64,000 nucleotides of DNA. It comes from Chlamydia gallinacea 08-1274/3 (lineage in GTDB: Bacteria; Chlamydiota; Chlamydiia; Chlamydiales; Chlamydiaceae). The stretch covers positions 434,001 through 498,000 of the forward strand of contig NZ_CP015840.1 of assembly GCF_000471025.2 (NCBI RefSeq), given 5' to 3'. Made by a program: the position numbers and the translations under genes. The notes under the pieces were generated by a model. That model searched no databases. It saw only the letters and a list, made by a program, of their open reading frames with translations, and was not told the origin of the DNA. Positions 8,722 through 18,053 of the stretch are shown in pieces (position 1 is the first letter of the stretch; each line of letters opens with the position of its first letter).

Positions 8722-11700
8722 GGATTTCCTTAAATAACGAAAGAATCAATAAACGATGCTCTTCACTTATAGTGAACGCTAAAGGAGTGCGGTTATGAAA
8801 TTTCCAAAAAATATCTGAAGAAGGATCATGGAGATTATCAGAAATAGTTTTTTGTATTGTTTCGTTTAACTTTTTTCCCTGGGTTAATGCTTGCCAACAA
8901 CTAGAGGAAACTAAAGGGATAGGGTATTCTTGGATCAGATGATAAACATCTAATACACGGTGTAAATACTCTTCAGGGTTTGAAAATGCCGGGGGAATTG
9001 TTTCTTGAGCATCTGAAGTTACTCGGTAGATTACTGCTTGAGAATTTAAGATACCCGCATGTTGTAACATAGCTAAAGCAATTTGCGCCTGCAAATAATT
9101 TTGTATAGCAAATATAGTTTCTGGGATTTCAGAAATTTTGTGTTTCATTTTTTTTGAAGGAGAAGGATCTAAAGCACAGAGATAAACTCCCGAAGAGCAT
9201 ATCCCTAAAAATTTCGCATGTAAAGAGATCGTACAATTATTCCAAGGTAAAATTACAGGAGGAAGAAGAATATCTTTATCATGAAGATCATGAAAGAGAG
9301 AAGAAGAAAATAGCGCTATGTGGGGTGTTGTGCTGGGATTGGAGTATAGGTTGATGATCCTTTGGTGTACAAGATTTGCCTGAGAAGTAAATACTTCTTT
9401 AGAGAATTCAGATAGATAATTGTATTCTACATGATTTTCAGAACGTGCGAGGTAATTTTCCCAAAGAAACACCATATCTTTTTTTGTTGGGAAAAGTTGA
9501 CTTTGAGCTTGCAATAAGCGGGGAGGACGTAAGGAAATCTGATAGTTTGCTTGTAAAAAAAAATCCAAAGGAGAAACAAAAGCATGAAGTATTTCAGAAA
9601 CATCTACATGTTCAGGAAGTTTTCTGGAAATAGGTGAAGTAGGAAATATTGCAGGCAACGGGGATTTAGCAGAAAAGAAGGATTGGGCAAGTTTATAATG
9701 GTGTGCCTGCGATGTGTGTAGAAATGTTTTTTCTTTGAATGAAGATGGTAGGTAAGATTTGGAAGGTAAATGACGGATAGGGAGAGAAAGAGTATTTTGA
9801 ATATGCTTTACATAAGCACTGGGTAAAGCAGGAGTATTGGAAGAAAAGAGATAACTAATATGTAGAGAGTGTCTAGTAGAGATGAGTGTTTGAAGAAAGT
9901 GAAAATTCTCTTCGTCTTCAAAAGAAGAAAAAAGGAGCTCTTCGTGGTTGGAAGTATCTACTAGGTCTAGGAAGTCTATAAAAGGAGTTTTATTTGCTCC
10001 TAAGATAAATGTATGCCCTTTGGGGAGAAAACTCAAGTTTTCTAAAGATCCGACAAAGGGTCCTGGCTGGTTATATAGAGGGCTACTACTGTAACAATGG
10101 GAAAGGAAATCTAAGCAAAAATCGAAAAAAAATGTCAGAGAACATGTTAAAGAAGAAAATTTTGGGAATAAGGAGTTTCTTAGTGAAGTTATATAGGACA
10201 ATTCATTCGAAGATAAAAGAAACACCGTTTCTAAAAAAGAGAAGATACTATTTGCATGTTCTTCATAAGTTTTGTCCTGATTCCCTGAGTAGATTTCAAT
10301 AAATTGTTGTAAATCGTAAAGGAAAGGAAGAAGTGTTTCCCAAAGTTCTGTTGGATTCACTTTTCCTGATGCATCAATGAAAGGATATTCATTAAGAATA
10401 GAGTCTCCAATATCTTGAATGACCTTTCCTTGTTTTTTGAAGGTTTTATTCCATTCTTGAGAAATTTTTTTCCAAAGAAATGGAATCTGCTGCGACTCTA
10501 TAGGGTAGTGTAATTTTGGATGTGTAAGAATTTGTAGTAAACAGTGTAAGTTCCCTTGTGTTTGGAGTAAAGCGGATAGGAGGAGAAGTTTTTCTTTTAA
10601 TTCTTTTGCGTGTGTAGATTCTGTATGAGTAAAATATAAAGGAAGGTGTGGGGAAAATATCGCTTTTAAATACACTTCATAAGTAGATACTTGTGATGAT
10701 AAAATAAAAATTTCTTCTGGAGGCACTCCTTGATGTATCAACAGTGAAATTTTTGAGAATACCTCCTGAACCTCTCGAGACGGATGTGTCGCGGTGCTCA
10801 AGGTGAGCGTAGAGTCGTTCTCTTCTGGATTGAGTGGTGTATTGGGATGTAAATGGAATATCGTATTTTGTACTTTTCCTAATGTTGTTGCTTCTTGAGG
10901 AGGAATAAATTCTTCGCAATAATCTATTTCCTTATCTAAACAAAAGTTGTGAAAGGTTTGGGATTTCTGTGCCAGATTAGCGAGAAGGGATTGTCGGTCT
11001 GCAAGAACGTACTGTTCCCAAGCATGACGATTAGAATGGTTATGTAAACGGCGCCAAAGAAAATCAATTGCTTTATCTGAAAGCAAATCCCCGAAGTATT
11101 CTTGCGTGGGAGAAAAACAATAAAAATATACAGGGAAAAAATAGTTTAATTTTGTGAAAAAAGAAATAGCAGATTTGGGAAGACGGGAGTAACCAAAAAT
11201 GTGTAAGGAATAGTCCAATGCTTCCATTGTCTGCAGTGTTGTGATGATGGAATCACATACCTCTTGAAGAGGAGTAAACTGAGAAATTAACTGAGAAATT
11301 ATCTCTTGGTAGTAGCGGTTTTCTCCTGACGGAATTTGTGAAAATGTATAGAATTTTTTGAAAATACTTCCAAGTTTTTTCATGAATGCATACTGCGGCT
11401 GTTGAGAGGGCAGTTGACTATCAGTAGATTGAGTTAAATTAAAATTATTTAATATTTCATGTATAAATAGAGGAAGTGTTATGTAATCGGGAGTCAATGG
11501 TTTCTCTTGGCAGACTTCAGTAAATAAATGTTTGACAAGTGAATCATAAGAAGAGAAAATAATTGACCCCATGAAAGTGCGATTACTAGTCGCACGAATC
11601 AATTCTCTACGTAACCAGTGCCCAATTTCTGTATTGGCAACAAGAATCCATCTTTTTGTAAAGGGATGTTGATGGGTAGAAAATAAATCTTTAGCAAGTT

Positions 11701-11761
11701 TTGCAAGTAGATGATTGGGTGAATTGCTAAAAATTGCTTGGCTATGTTTGGTCGCATTCAT
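8708..11761 (-). CDS. recC: RecBCD subunit RecC (inactivated helicase/nuclease fold, Chi recognition)
   Basis: This is a divergent RecC of 1017 residues. Recognition rests on its position directly upstream of recB, its size, an N-terminal stretch like the RecC/UvrD-fold start (RWILVANTEIGHWLRREL, HIFGYSRLP), the internal GPFVGSLENLSFLPKGHTF segment typical of RecC, and absence of intact Walker motifs. RecC holds the split DNA strand and scans for Chi within RecBCD. I place the start at ATG 11761; an in-frame TTG at 11779 is possible but has no better ribosome site. That ATG overlaps the ATG of the divergent transporter gene at 11760 (shared bases CATG). Confidence 0.88.
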   Translation of the reverse strand: MNATKHSQAIFSNSPNHLLAKLAKDLFSTHQHPFTKRWILVANTEIGHWLRRELIRATSNRTFMGSIIFSSYDSLVKHLFTEVCQEKPLTPDYITLPLFIHEILNNFNLTQSTDSQLPSQQPQYAFMKKLGSIFKKFYTFSQIPSGENRYYQEIISQLISQFTPLQEVCDSIITTLQTMEALDYSLHIFGYSRLPKSAISFFTKLNYFFPVYFYCFSPTQEYFGDLLSDKAIDFLWRRLHNHSNRHAWEQYVLADRQSLLANLAQKSQTFHNFCLDKEIDYCEEFIPPQEATTLGKVQNTIFHLHPNTPLNPEENDSTLTLSTATHPSREVQEVFSKISLLIHQGVPPEEIFILSSQVSTYEVYLKAIFSPHLPLYFTHTESTHAKELKEKLLLLSALLQTQGNLHCLLQILTHPKLHYPIESQQIPFLWKKISQEWNKTFKKQGKVIQDIGDSILNEYPFIDASGKVNPTELWETLLPFLYDLQQFIEIYSGNQDKTYEEHANSIFSFLETVFLLSSNELSYITSLRNSLFPKFSSLTCSLTFFFDFCLDFLSHCYSSSPLYNQPGPFVGSLENLSFLPKGHTFILGANKTPFIDFLDLVDTSNHEELLFSSFEDEENFHFLQTLISTRHSLHISYLFSSNTPALPSAYVKHIQNTLSLPIRHLPSKSYLPSSFKEKTFLHTSQAHHYKLAQSFFSAKSPLPAIFPTSPISRKLPEHVDVSEILHAFVSPLDFFLQANYQISLRPPRLLQAQSQLFPTKKDMVFLWENYLARSENHVEYNYLSEFSKEVFTSQANLVHQRIINLYSNPSTTPHIALFSSSLFHDLHDKDILLPPVILPWNNCTISLHAKFLGICSSGVYLCALDPSPSKKMKHKISEIPETIFAIQNYLQAQIALAMLQHAGILNSQAVIYRVTSDAQETIPPAFSNPEEYLHRVLDVYHLIQEYPIPLVSSSCWQALTQGKKLNETIQKTISDNLHDPSSDIFWKFHNRTPLAFTISEEHRLLILSLFKEIHATF

Positions 11762-13451
11762 GGATGTTTTAATACACAAAAAATCTTTTCGCGCGTTAAT
11801 AATAACGCATTTCCTGACGGTATTAAATGATAATCTCTATAAGTTTCTTCTAGTGTTTTTTCTCCTTGAGGGAAAAAGTTTAACAGAGAATGCTAAGATA
11901 TTATCCTACGTCAGTTTCTTTTTCGCATTGCCCTTTCTATTGTTGGCTCCTTTGGCTGGAAGCTTGTCTGATAGATATCAGAAACGAAATATTATTTTAG
12001 CTACGCGAGTCGTTGAAATTATTTGCATGTTACTTGGGTGGTACTTTTTTTATATACAGTCTGTGTGGGGTGGATATCTTGTTTTAATTTTGTTGGCTAG
12101 CCACACCACGATTTTTGGTCCTGCAAAGATGGGGATACTTCCTGAAATGTTGTCCCTAGATTATCTTTCTAAAGCAAATGGAATCATGACAGCAATGACA
12201 TATGCTGGAAGTATTCTTGGGTCGTGTTGTGCTCCGTTACTTGTAGATCTTACAAAGAATTTCACTATAAATGGTTATGTTTTCTCAATAACGTTTTGCG
12301 TTATCTCTTCAATATGTAGCTTGTTTGTTTCTTGGCATATACGTCCAAGTAATATTAAGAATCGTGAGCAGAAAATTACTTATGTTAGCTTTAAAGATCT
12401 CTGGGAAATTCTCAAGGAAACTCGTCAAGTGAGTTACTTGATGTTATCCATTTTCTTAATTGCTTTTTTTCTTCTTGTTGGAGCCTATACACAAGTAGAA
12501 ATTATTCCCTTTGTTGAATTTACTCTTGGGTACCCCAAGCACTATGGAGGCTATCTCTTTCCTTTGGTTGCTTTAGGCGTAGGAGTCGGATCTTATGTTG
12601 CTGGATGGATATCAGGGAAGGATATTAAGTTGGGTTATGTTCCTGTCACCTCTTTAGGACTAGGGTTAGCTTTTATAGGTTTGTATGTGTTTTCTTCTTC
12701 TCTAATTGGGGTGATGTTTTCTCTTCTTGTATTGGGATTCTTAGGAGGGATGTACCAAGTACCTCTGCATGCCTATTTACAATATGCTAGTCCAGAACAT
12801 AAGAGGGGGCAAATTTTAGCCGCCAATAATTTTCTTGATTTTTTAGGTGTGTTAATTTCCGCAGGAATTGTCCGCATTTTGGGATCTGGACTTGGTTTAT
12901 CTCCAGAAATGAGTTTTTGTTTTATGGGGATCTTTGTTTTTTGTATTGGCCTCTGCTTGCTATGGGTATGGAAAGAGCTTGTCTATCGCTTATTTCTGAG
13001 CGCTGTATTAAGAAAACAATTGGGAGAGTTTTTAAGATTACCCCGCTCTTCAGTGCCTGCATGCTATTTTGTATCCACACAATCTTATAGAGAAACACGT
13101 CGTGTTTTAGCTATGCTGCCCAAAACTGTACGTAGTCTTGTTGTTATCCTAGATCAGACTTTACAACCAGGATGGACAACGCGATTAATTTCTTATTGTG
13201 TACCTACAATAGTATTCACCAATGCTCTAGGGGATAGGAGGGTAAAAACGGCTTGGGCTGTACTCCAAGCACAACACGTACGTGCGTTATTAAAACAACA
13301 ACCCGATTTATGTATTATTTGTCTGGGAAAAGAGGAAAATGTTGCTTTCTTCTCCCGTACATTAATAGAACAAGGCATTCCTCTACAGATGCTACATCTG
13401 TCATGCGAGTATTTAAATAATAAAACAACATACCATTTATCTTTAGGCTAA
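11760..13451 (+). CDS. MFS transporter of the LplT/YgeD lysophospholipid flippase type with extra C-terminal domain
   Basis: The first 400 or so of 563 residues are a 12-helix major facilitator protein. The N-terminus (ALIITHFLTVLNDNLYKF) and LSDRYQKRNIILATR loop resemble LplT, which moves lysophospholipid across the inner membrane for re-acylation; KMGILPEMLSLDYLSKANG is also typical of that family. The last 150 residues, after a final membrane segment ending near VWKELVYR, are soluble, contain several cysteines and match nothing I recognise. In some bacteria LplT is fused to an acyltransferase, but no HX4D motif is visible here. I choose ATG 11760 rather than an upstream TTG (11715) that would read into recC. 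Substrate is inferred. Confidence 0.82.
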   Translation: MDVLIHKKSFRALIITHFLTVLNDNLYKFLLVFFLLEGKSLTENAKILSYVSFFFALPFLLLAPLAGSLSDRYQKRNIILATRVVEIICMLLGWYFFYIQSVWGGYLVLILLASHTTIFGPAKMGILPEMLSLDYLSKANGIMTAMTYAGSILGSCCAPLLVDLTKNFTINGYVFSITFCVISSICSLFVSWHIRPSNIKNREQKITYVSFKDLWEILKETRQVSYLMLSIFLIAFFLLVGAYTQVEIIPFVEFTLGYPKHYGGYLFPLVALGVGVGSYVAGWISGKDIKLGYVPVTSLGLGLAFIGLYVFSSSLIGVMFSLLVLGFLGGMYQVPLHAYLQYASPEHKRGQILAANNFLDFLGVLISAGIVRILGSGLGLSPEMSFCFMGIFVFCIGLCLLWVWKELVYRLFLSAVLRKQLGEFLRLPRSSVPACYFVSTQSYRETRRVLAMLPKTVRSLVVILDQTLQPGWTTRLISYCVPTIVFTNALGDRRVKTAWAVLQAQHVRALLKQQPDLCIICLGKEENVAFFSRTLIEQGIPLQMLHLSCEYLNNKTTYHLSLG

Positions 13452-13469
13452 CGAACAGATTAGCCTAAA
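13442..13469. terminator. Hairpin between convergent genes (possible terminator)
   Basis: TTTAGGCTAA and TTAGCCTAAA form a perfect 10-base-pair stem with an 8-base loop. The left arm includes the TAA stop codon of the transporter gene (13449-13451). The hairpin sits between two convergent genes (transporter and trhO) but lacks a run of T directly after it on either strand, so termination is plausible and not certain. Confidence 0.5.
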
Positions 13470-13480
13470 AATAAAAAAAC

Positions 13481-14446
13481 CTAACAGCTGCAGTTGCAAG
13501 TGTTTTTATCGGATTGGCATAAGTGCATACGACGGAAGGGTTTGTTTCCCCTAGATGAGGAGAAAGTACGTACTCGAGGTGCCTGAGCACATTCTTGAGA
13601 ACAACAACCTGCGTTTAGGGAAATACACTCATGGCAACAAATAAATAAATGGTTGCAATCTGTGTTCGCACAATTGTAATAGGTGTCACATCCTCTTGAA
13701 CAATGCAAACAAGTAGCAATGGGAGACACGTCAGGATCGGTAGCATCAATAGGTACAGCTAAGCGATCATCGAATACAAAAAGTTTCCCAAGCCATTTCC
13801 CTGTCCCTACAGCTTGCCCATAAGCAATTACACCACCATCAAGTTGGTAAACTTCTTTGAATCCTTTTTCTAAAAGGAGAGAGGAATACAACTCACAACG
13901 AATACCGCCTGTACAATACATCATCACCGGTGTGGTTTCAGGATTGTACTCTTGAGATAAACGCTCCGCATAATCTGGAAATTCACGAAACGTTTGAATG
14001 TTGGGGAGAATCGCATTTTCAAAATGACCGATTTTCCATTCATAATTATTTCGTACATCCAAAATTAAACACTGATTTTCTTCGAGTTTTGCATGCCACT
14101 CTTGAGGAGAAATATGCTTTCCTTGCTTAGAGAGATCCACCTGGTGTCCAAGGGCAACAAGCTCTTTACGGTATTTAACAGTTACTCTGGGGAAAATATT
14201 TTCTTTAATGTGATGAATTTTAAATTTTATATTTGAAAACCCAGGGCGTTGTTTTAACCAAGCCATATACTGTTCTGCATGCGGTTGGTAGCCACTAAAT
14301 TGACCATTGATCCCTTGTTCTGATATATAGATGCGGCAAGCAACATCCAATTGTTTAAAAAATTCCTTGTGTAAAGCGATTTCCTGGTGAGGATTATCTA
14401 CACGAGTTAAATAATAATAGGCTAGGGCATAATAATTCTTTTTCAT
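13481..14446 (-). CDS. trhO: tRNA uridine(34) hydroxylase, rhodanese family (YceA)
   Basis: This 321-residue protein has an N-terminal ferredoxin-like domain and a rhodanese domain with the catalytic-loop cysteine in MMYCTGGIRCE. After it comes a cysteine-rich tail with about a dozen Cys and two His (CLHCSRGC, CANTDC, FICCHEC, CCSQEC), probably binding zinc. TrhO-type enzymes make 5-hydroxyuridine at the tRNA wobble position. I start at ATG 14446, which is preceded by AGGATG at good spacing and gives the family-typical start NYYALAYYYLTRVD; reading further upstream (to 14545) would add 33 residues not seen in the family. It matches CT627 by order with rpsD, nfo and murJ. Confidence 0.9.
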   Translation of the reverse strand: MKKNYYALAYYYLTRVDNPHQEIALHKEFFKQLDVACRIYISEQGINGQFSGYQPHAEQYMAWLKQRPGFSNIKFKIHHIKENIFPRVTVKYRKELVALGHQVDLSKQGKHISPQEWHAKLEENQCLILDVRNNYEWKIGHFENAILPNIQTFREFPDYAERLSQEYNPETTPVMMYCTGGIRCELYSSLLLEKGFKEVYQLDGGVIAYGQAVGTGKWLGKLFVFDDRLAVPIDATDPDVSPIATCLHCSRGCDTYYNCANTDCNHLFICCHECISLNAGCCSQECAQAPRVRTFSSSRGNKPFRRMHLCQSDKNTCNCSC

Positions 14447-14670
14447 GTGAAGCATCCTAACAAATCCTCGGAAATAATTCCATTGTAGAAAATTAGGTTG
14501 GGGACTAAAATGCCCTTTGATATTTTCGAATAAATAGGTACCCATTTTGACGATGAGGAAAATTTCCTAGGGTACTGTGGCCGCTATCCTTGTGTATATT
14601 CTAATCTTAGTAATAAGATAGACCAAGAAGGCGTAAATAATCTCTTAAGCTAAATAAAGGACTGAAGTAC

Positions 14671-15300
14671 ATGGCTCGATATTGTGGCCCTAAAAATAAA
14701 ATAGCAAGGCGTTTTGGAGCGAATCTTTTTGGACGAAGCCGAAATCCTTTGTTGAGAAAGCCTCATCCTCCAGGTCAGCACGGTATGCAAAGAAAGAAAA
14801 AGTCTGACTATGGTCTACAGCTAGAGGAGAAGCAGAAATTAAAAGCATGTTATGGCATGCTTTTAGAAAAGCAGCTAGTTAAAGCATTTAAAGAAGTTGC
14901 TAATAAGCAAGGCAGCGTTACGAAAATGTTTTTGGAGAGATTTGAGTGTCGTCTCGATAACATGGTGTATCGTATGGGTTTTGCAAAGACAATTTTTGCT
15001 GCTCAGCAACTGGTTTCTCATGGACATGTTTTGGTAAATGGGAAGAAAGTAGATAGAAGATCGTTTTTTTTACGTCCAGGAATGCAGGTTTCTTTAAAAG
15101 AAAAGTCTAAGAAAATGCAGTCGGTAAAAGAAGCGTTAGAAAATAAAGATGAAAGTTCTTTACCCTCGTATATTTCTTTAGATAAAGCAGCGTGTAAGGG
15201 AGAGCTTTTAATTTCTCCTGAGCAAGATCAAATAGAAGCTCAACTTCCTCTACCCATTGATGTATCTGTTGTTTGCGAGTTTCTATCTCACAGAACCTAG
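14671..15300 (+). CDS. rpsD: 30S ribosomal protein S4
   Basis: The 209-residue primary 16S rRNA-binding protein starts [20 protein letters not shown] and has the S4 RNA-binding domain ([35 protein letters not shown]). In most bacteria rpsD lies in the alpha operon with rpoA; here, as elsewhere in Chlamydia, it stands alone between trhO and nfo. A strong rho-independent terminator follows at 15335. The ATG is preceded by AAGGACTGAAG. Confidence 0.97.
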   Translation: MARYCGPKNKIARRFGANLFGRSRNPLLRKPHPPGQHGMQRKKKSDYGLQLEEKQKLKACYGMLLEKQLVKAFKEVANKQGSVTKMFLERFECRLDNMVYRMGFAKTIFAAQQLVSHGHVLVNGKKVDRRSFFLRPGMQVSLKEKSKKMQSVKEALENKDESSLPSYISLDKAACKGELLISPEQDQIEAQLPLPIDVSVVCEFLSHRT

Positions 15301-15334
15301 TCTAAAGAAAAATATTTCTTTTTGATGCAAATTT

Positions 15335-15363
15335 AAGACGCTAAGAAATTAGCGTCTTTTTTT
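15335..15363. terminator. Bidirectional rho-independent terminator between rpsD and nfo
   Basis: AAGACGCTAA, loop GAAA, TTAGCGTCTT form a perfect 10-base-pair stem followed by a T run on the plus strand and preceded by AAT-rich sequence that serves nfo on the minus strand. It sits between two convergent genes. Confidence 0.85.
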
Positions 15364-15369
15364 GTATAT

Positions 15370-16245
15370 TTAATTTTGAAAACTACGAAGCAGGCGAATT
15401 TCTTTTTCCCATAACTGTGGCCCTCCTGGGGTTTCTAGATATTTTGGAACCATTTTTGTTTGTTTATCTTGCATAAGAAATTTAAAACTTTCTATACCTA
15501 TATCTCCTTCGCCAAGAGGAGCGTGGCGATCTTTATGCTTTCCTAAAGGAAATAAGGAGTCATTGAGATGAAAGGCGCGCAAATAGGACAGACCTATTTG
15601 TGCATCAAATTGTTTAAGTACTTGCTCCCATCCTTTGGGTAACGTAATATCGTAACCAGCAGCAAAGATATGACAAGTATCGATACAAATTCCTACGGGA
15701 ATGCGATGTTTGAGTTTGTCTATAAGATAACCAAGTTCTTCAAAATTACTGCCAACTAAGGTACCTTGACCAGCAGTAGTTTCAAAAAGAACAATAAGAT
15801 CGGGGGAGTCTTCAAATAAAGGTGCCATTAAAGAAAAACTAGAAACAATACGGTCCAGACAAGCTTCTTTTGAGTCATGCACTGCTGCACCAGGATGAAA
15901 ATTAACGAAATTGATGCCTAAAGATATGCAATCTTCAATTTCTTGCTTTATGCAGATACGGCTTTTTTCTAAAATTTCTGGATTTGGAGAGCCCGGATTA
16001 ATTAAATAGCCGGCATGGCTCATAATATACGATAGAGATGTCTCTTCTAGGGCTTTTTTAAAGGAAGAGATCAAAGAACCATTCAAGGGACGCCTACGCC
16101 ACTGCCTTTGATTCGCTGTGAATAGTTGCACAGTAGAGGCACCAATAGCCTGTCCTTCATATAGTGCGTTGTGCAAACCTCCCGATGTAGATGTATGGGC
16201 GCCTAATACTGGGATTTGTGGAGGAGGGAGTAGGTGTATTTTCAT
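15370..16245 (-). CDS. nfo: Endonuclease IV (AP endonuclease)
   Basis: The 291-residue protein is a TIM-barrel, trinuclear zinc AP endonuclease of base excision repair; it cleaves 5' to abasic sites. Signature stretches are [10 protein letters not shown] at the start, NFHPGA, ETTAGQG, the zinc motif [23 protein letters not shown] and [13 protein letters not shown]. All expected metal ligands (His, Asp, Glu) in those motifs are visible. Length is normal. The gene converges on rpsD and starts 61 bases from the divergent murJ start. Confidence 0.96.
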   Translation of the reverse strand: MKIHLLPPPQIPVLGAHTSTSGGLHNALYEGQAIGASTVQLFTANQRQWRRRPLNGSLISSFKKALEETSLSYIMSHAGYLINPGSPNPEILEKSRICIKQEIEDCISLGINFVNFHPGAAVHDSKEACLDRIVSSFSLMAPLFEDSPDLIVLFETTAGQGTLVGSNFEELGYLIDKLKHRIPVGICIDTCHIFAAGYDITLPKGWEQVLKQFDAQIGLSYLRAFHLNDSLFPLGKHKDRHAPLGEGDIGIESFKFLMQDKQTKMVPKYLETPGGPQLWEKEIRLLRSFQN

Positions 16246-16306
16246 ACTTCAAAAAAATCTCTATCTGTTATGGATAAACCAAGTATTAGGGGAGTACGAT
16301 ATTTTA

Positions 16307-17950
16307 ATGAATAAAAAAGATAACGAAGGATCGGTAGCCAGTTCCCTGTTTAACTTGCTTTCAGGAACCTTTTTCAGTCGGGTAACGGGGATGCTACGTG
16401 AAATCGTTATGGCTGCATATTTTGGAGCTGATCCCCTAGTAGCTGCTTTTTGGCTGGCTTTTCGTACGATTTTCTTTTTACGAAAGATTCTTGGAGGACC
16501 CATTTTAGGGCTCGCTTTTATTCCACATTTTGAGTTTTTACGATCTAAAGACGAAAATCGCGCAGCATTTTTTTTCCGTAGTTTCTCTAAATTTTTTGGT
16601 TGGAGTGCTTGTGGATTCACTTTGTTCATCGAAATAGGTTTAGGAATTTGGCTGTATTATTCGCAGGGAAGTATTGCTGATGCTCTTCTCTTGACAATGA
16701 TTCTTCTTCCTTCAGGGATTTTTCTCATGATGTATACAGTGAATTCTACTTTATTACATTGTGAGAAGAGATTTCTCAGTGTGGGATTAGCTCCTGCTAT
16801 TGTCAATATTTTGTGGATTTGTACCGTATTTTTAGCTAGAAATAGTGATCCAAGGCAAAGGATTATACGATTATCAATTATTCTTGTTTTTGGATTTATC
16901 ATTGAGTGGTTAGTTACTGTTCCTGGAGTTAGAAAATTTTTAGGTACAGCAACAACACAGCCTAAGGAACGGGATAGTATTAGAGCATTGATTGCTCCAT
17001 TATCGTTAGGACTGCTCTCTATGGGAGTATTTCAAATGAATCTTCTAAGCGATATGTGTTTAGCCCGCTATATTCATCCTATTGGTCCTCTCTATTTAAT
17101 GTATTCTGTAAGAATACAACAGTTGCCTGTACATTTATTTGGGCTCGGAGTGTTTACAGTTCTATTACCTGCGATTTCTCGTTGTGTGCAGGATGAACGA
17201 CATGAAGAAGGTTATGAATTAATGAAATTCGCTCTGAATCTTACAGTTTCTGTTATGGTCATTATGACACTAGGATTGTTATTGCTGGCTCTCCCTGGTG
17301 TGCGTATTTTATATGAACATGGTTTATTTCCTACCACAGCAGTATACGCTATTGTAGAAGTTTTACGTGGGTATAGTGGGAGCATTATTCCCATGGCGCT
17401 GATTCCTCTGATCTCCGTCCTATTTTATGCACGCCGCCATTATACAATACCCTTGGTCATTGGAATTATAGCCGCTATAGGCAACATGATTTTAAATGTG
17501 CTTTTAGGTTGTTGGATTATTAAACATGTCGCGGGACTTGCATATGCGACTTCGATTGCTTCTTGGGGACAGCTGTATTATCTATGGAAATATGCTGCGA
17601 AACATCATCCAGGATATTCCGGATTGATGTGGATCACTCTGAGGCGTTCTGTAAAGGTAATCGCCACAGTAGGTTTAGCCTTTATTGTGACCATTGGCTT
17701 GAACATTGTCACACAAACAACATACATTATTTTTATTGAGCCTTACACTCCCTTGCCTTGGTCGTTATCTTCATTTGTTGCTCAAAGTACAGCTTTTTTT
17801 TCTGAAAGCGTCATTTTCTTGGCTTTTTTGTTTGGTTTTGCAAAACTACTTCGCGTAGAAGATCTTGTAAACTTAACATCTTTTCAATATTGGAAAGGGC
17901 GTCAAAGTCTCTTGCACAGTTCACAAGTTATGCAAGATAATCAAAATTAG
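16307..17950 (+). CDS. murJ: Lipid II flippase MurJ (MviN)
   Basis: The 547-residue multi-pass membrane protein belongs to the MOP exporter superfamily. The N-terminus (SSLFNLLSGTFFSRVTGMLREIVMA split into two short stretches) and the AYFGADPLVAAFWLAFR motif are typical of MurJ, which flips lipid II to the periplasm. About 14 hydrophobic segments are visible. I start at ATG 16307, preceded by AGGGGAG; the frame stays open upstream to 16118 but that part is antisense to nfo and unlike MurJ. With MreC and PBP2 it forms part of the reduced chlamydial peptidoglycan pathway. Confidence 0.94.
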   Translation: MNKKDNEGSVASSLFNLLSGTFFSRVTGMLREIVMAAYFGADPLVAAFWLAFRTIFFLRKILGGPILGLAFIPHFEFLRSKDENRAAFFFRSFSKFFGWSACGFTLFIEIGLGIWLYYSQGSIADALLLTMILLPSGIFLMMYTVNSTLLHCEKRFLSVGLAPAIVNILWICTVFLARNSDPRQRIIRLSIILVFGFIIEWLVTVPGVRKFLGTATTQPKERDSIRALIAPLSLGLLSMGVFQMNLLSDMCLARYIHPIGPLYLMYSVRIQQLPVHLFGLGVFTVLLPAISRCVQDERHEEGYELMKFALNLTVSVMVIMTLGLLLLALPGVRILYEHGLFPTTAVYAIVEVLRGYSGSIIPMALIPLISVLFYARRHYTIPLVIGIIAAIGNMILNVLLGCWIIKHVAGLAYATSIASWGQLYYLWKYAAKHHPGYSGLMWITLRRSVKVIATVGLAFIVTIGLNIVTQTTYIIFIEPYTPLPWSLSSFVAQSTAFFSESVIFLAFLFGFAKLLRVEDLVNLTSFQYWKGRQSLLHSSQVMQDNQN

Positions 17951-18053
17951 TGACTTATTCTTTTCCTTCTGTGTGGCTGCGCGCTATTTTGCACGAATAA
18001 CCATCTGTTTCGATCTTCTGAATTTGAATAACTAAATCGACACTAAGGAAGCT

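Noticed and set aside
10009..10302. 97-codon open frame opposite recC
   Set aside because: It is antisense to a strong gene; the Lys/Tyr-rich product looks like a shadow.
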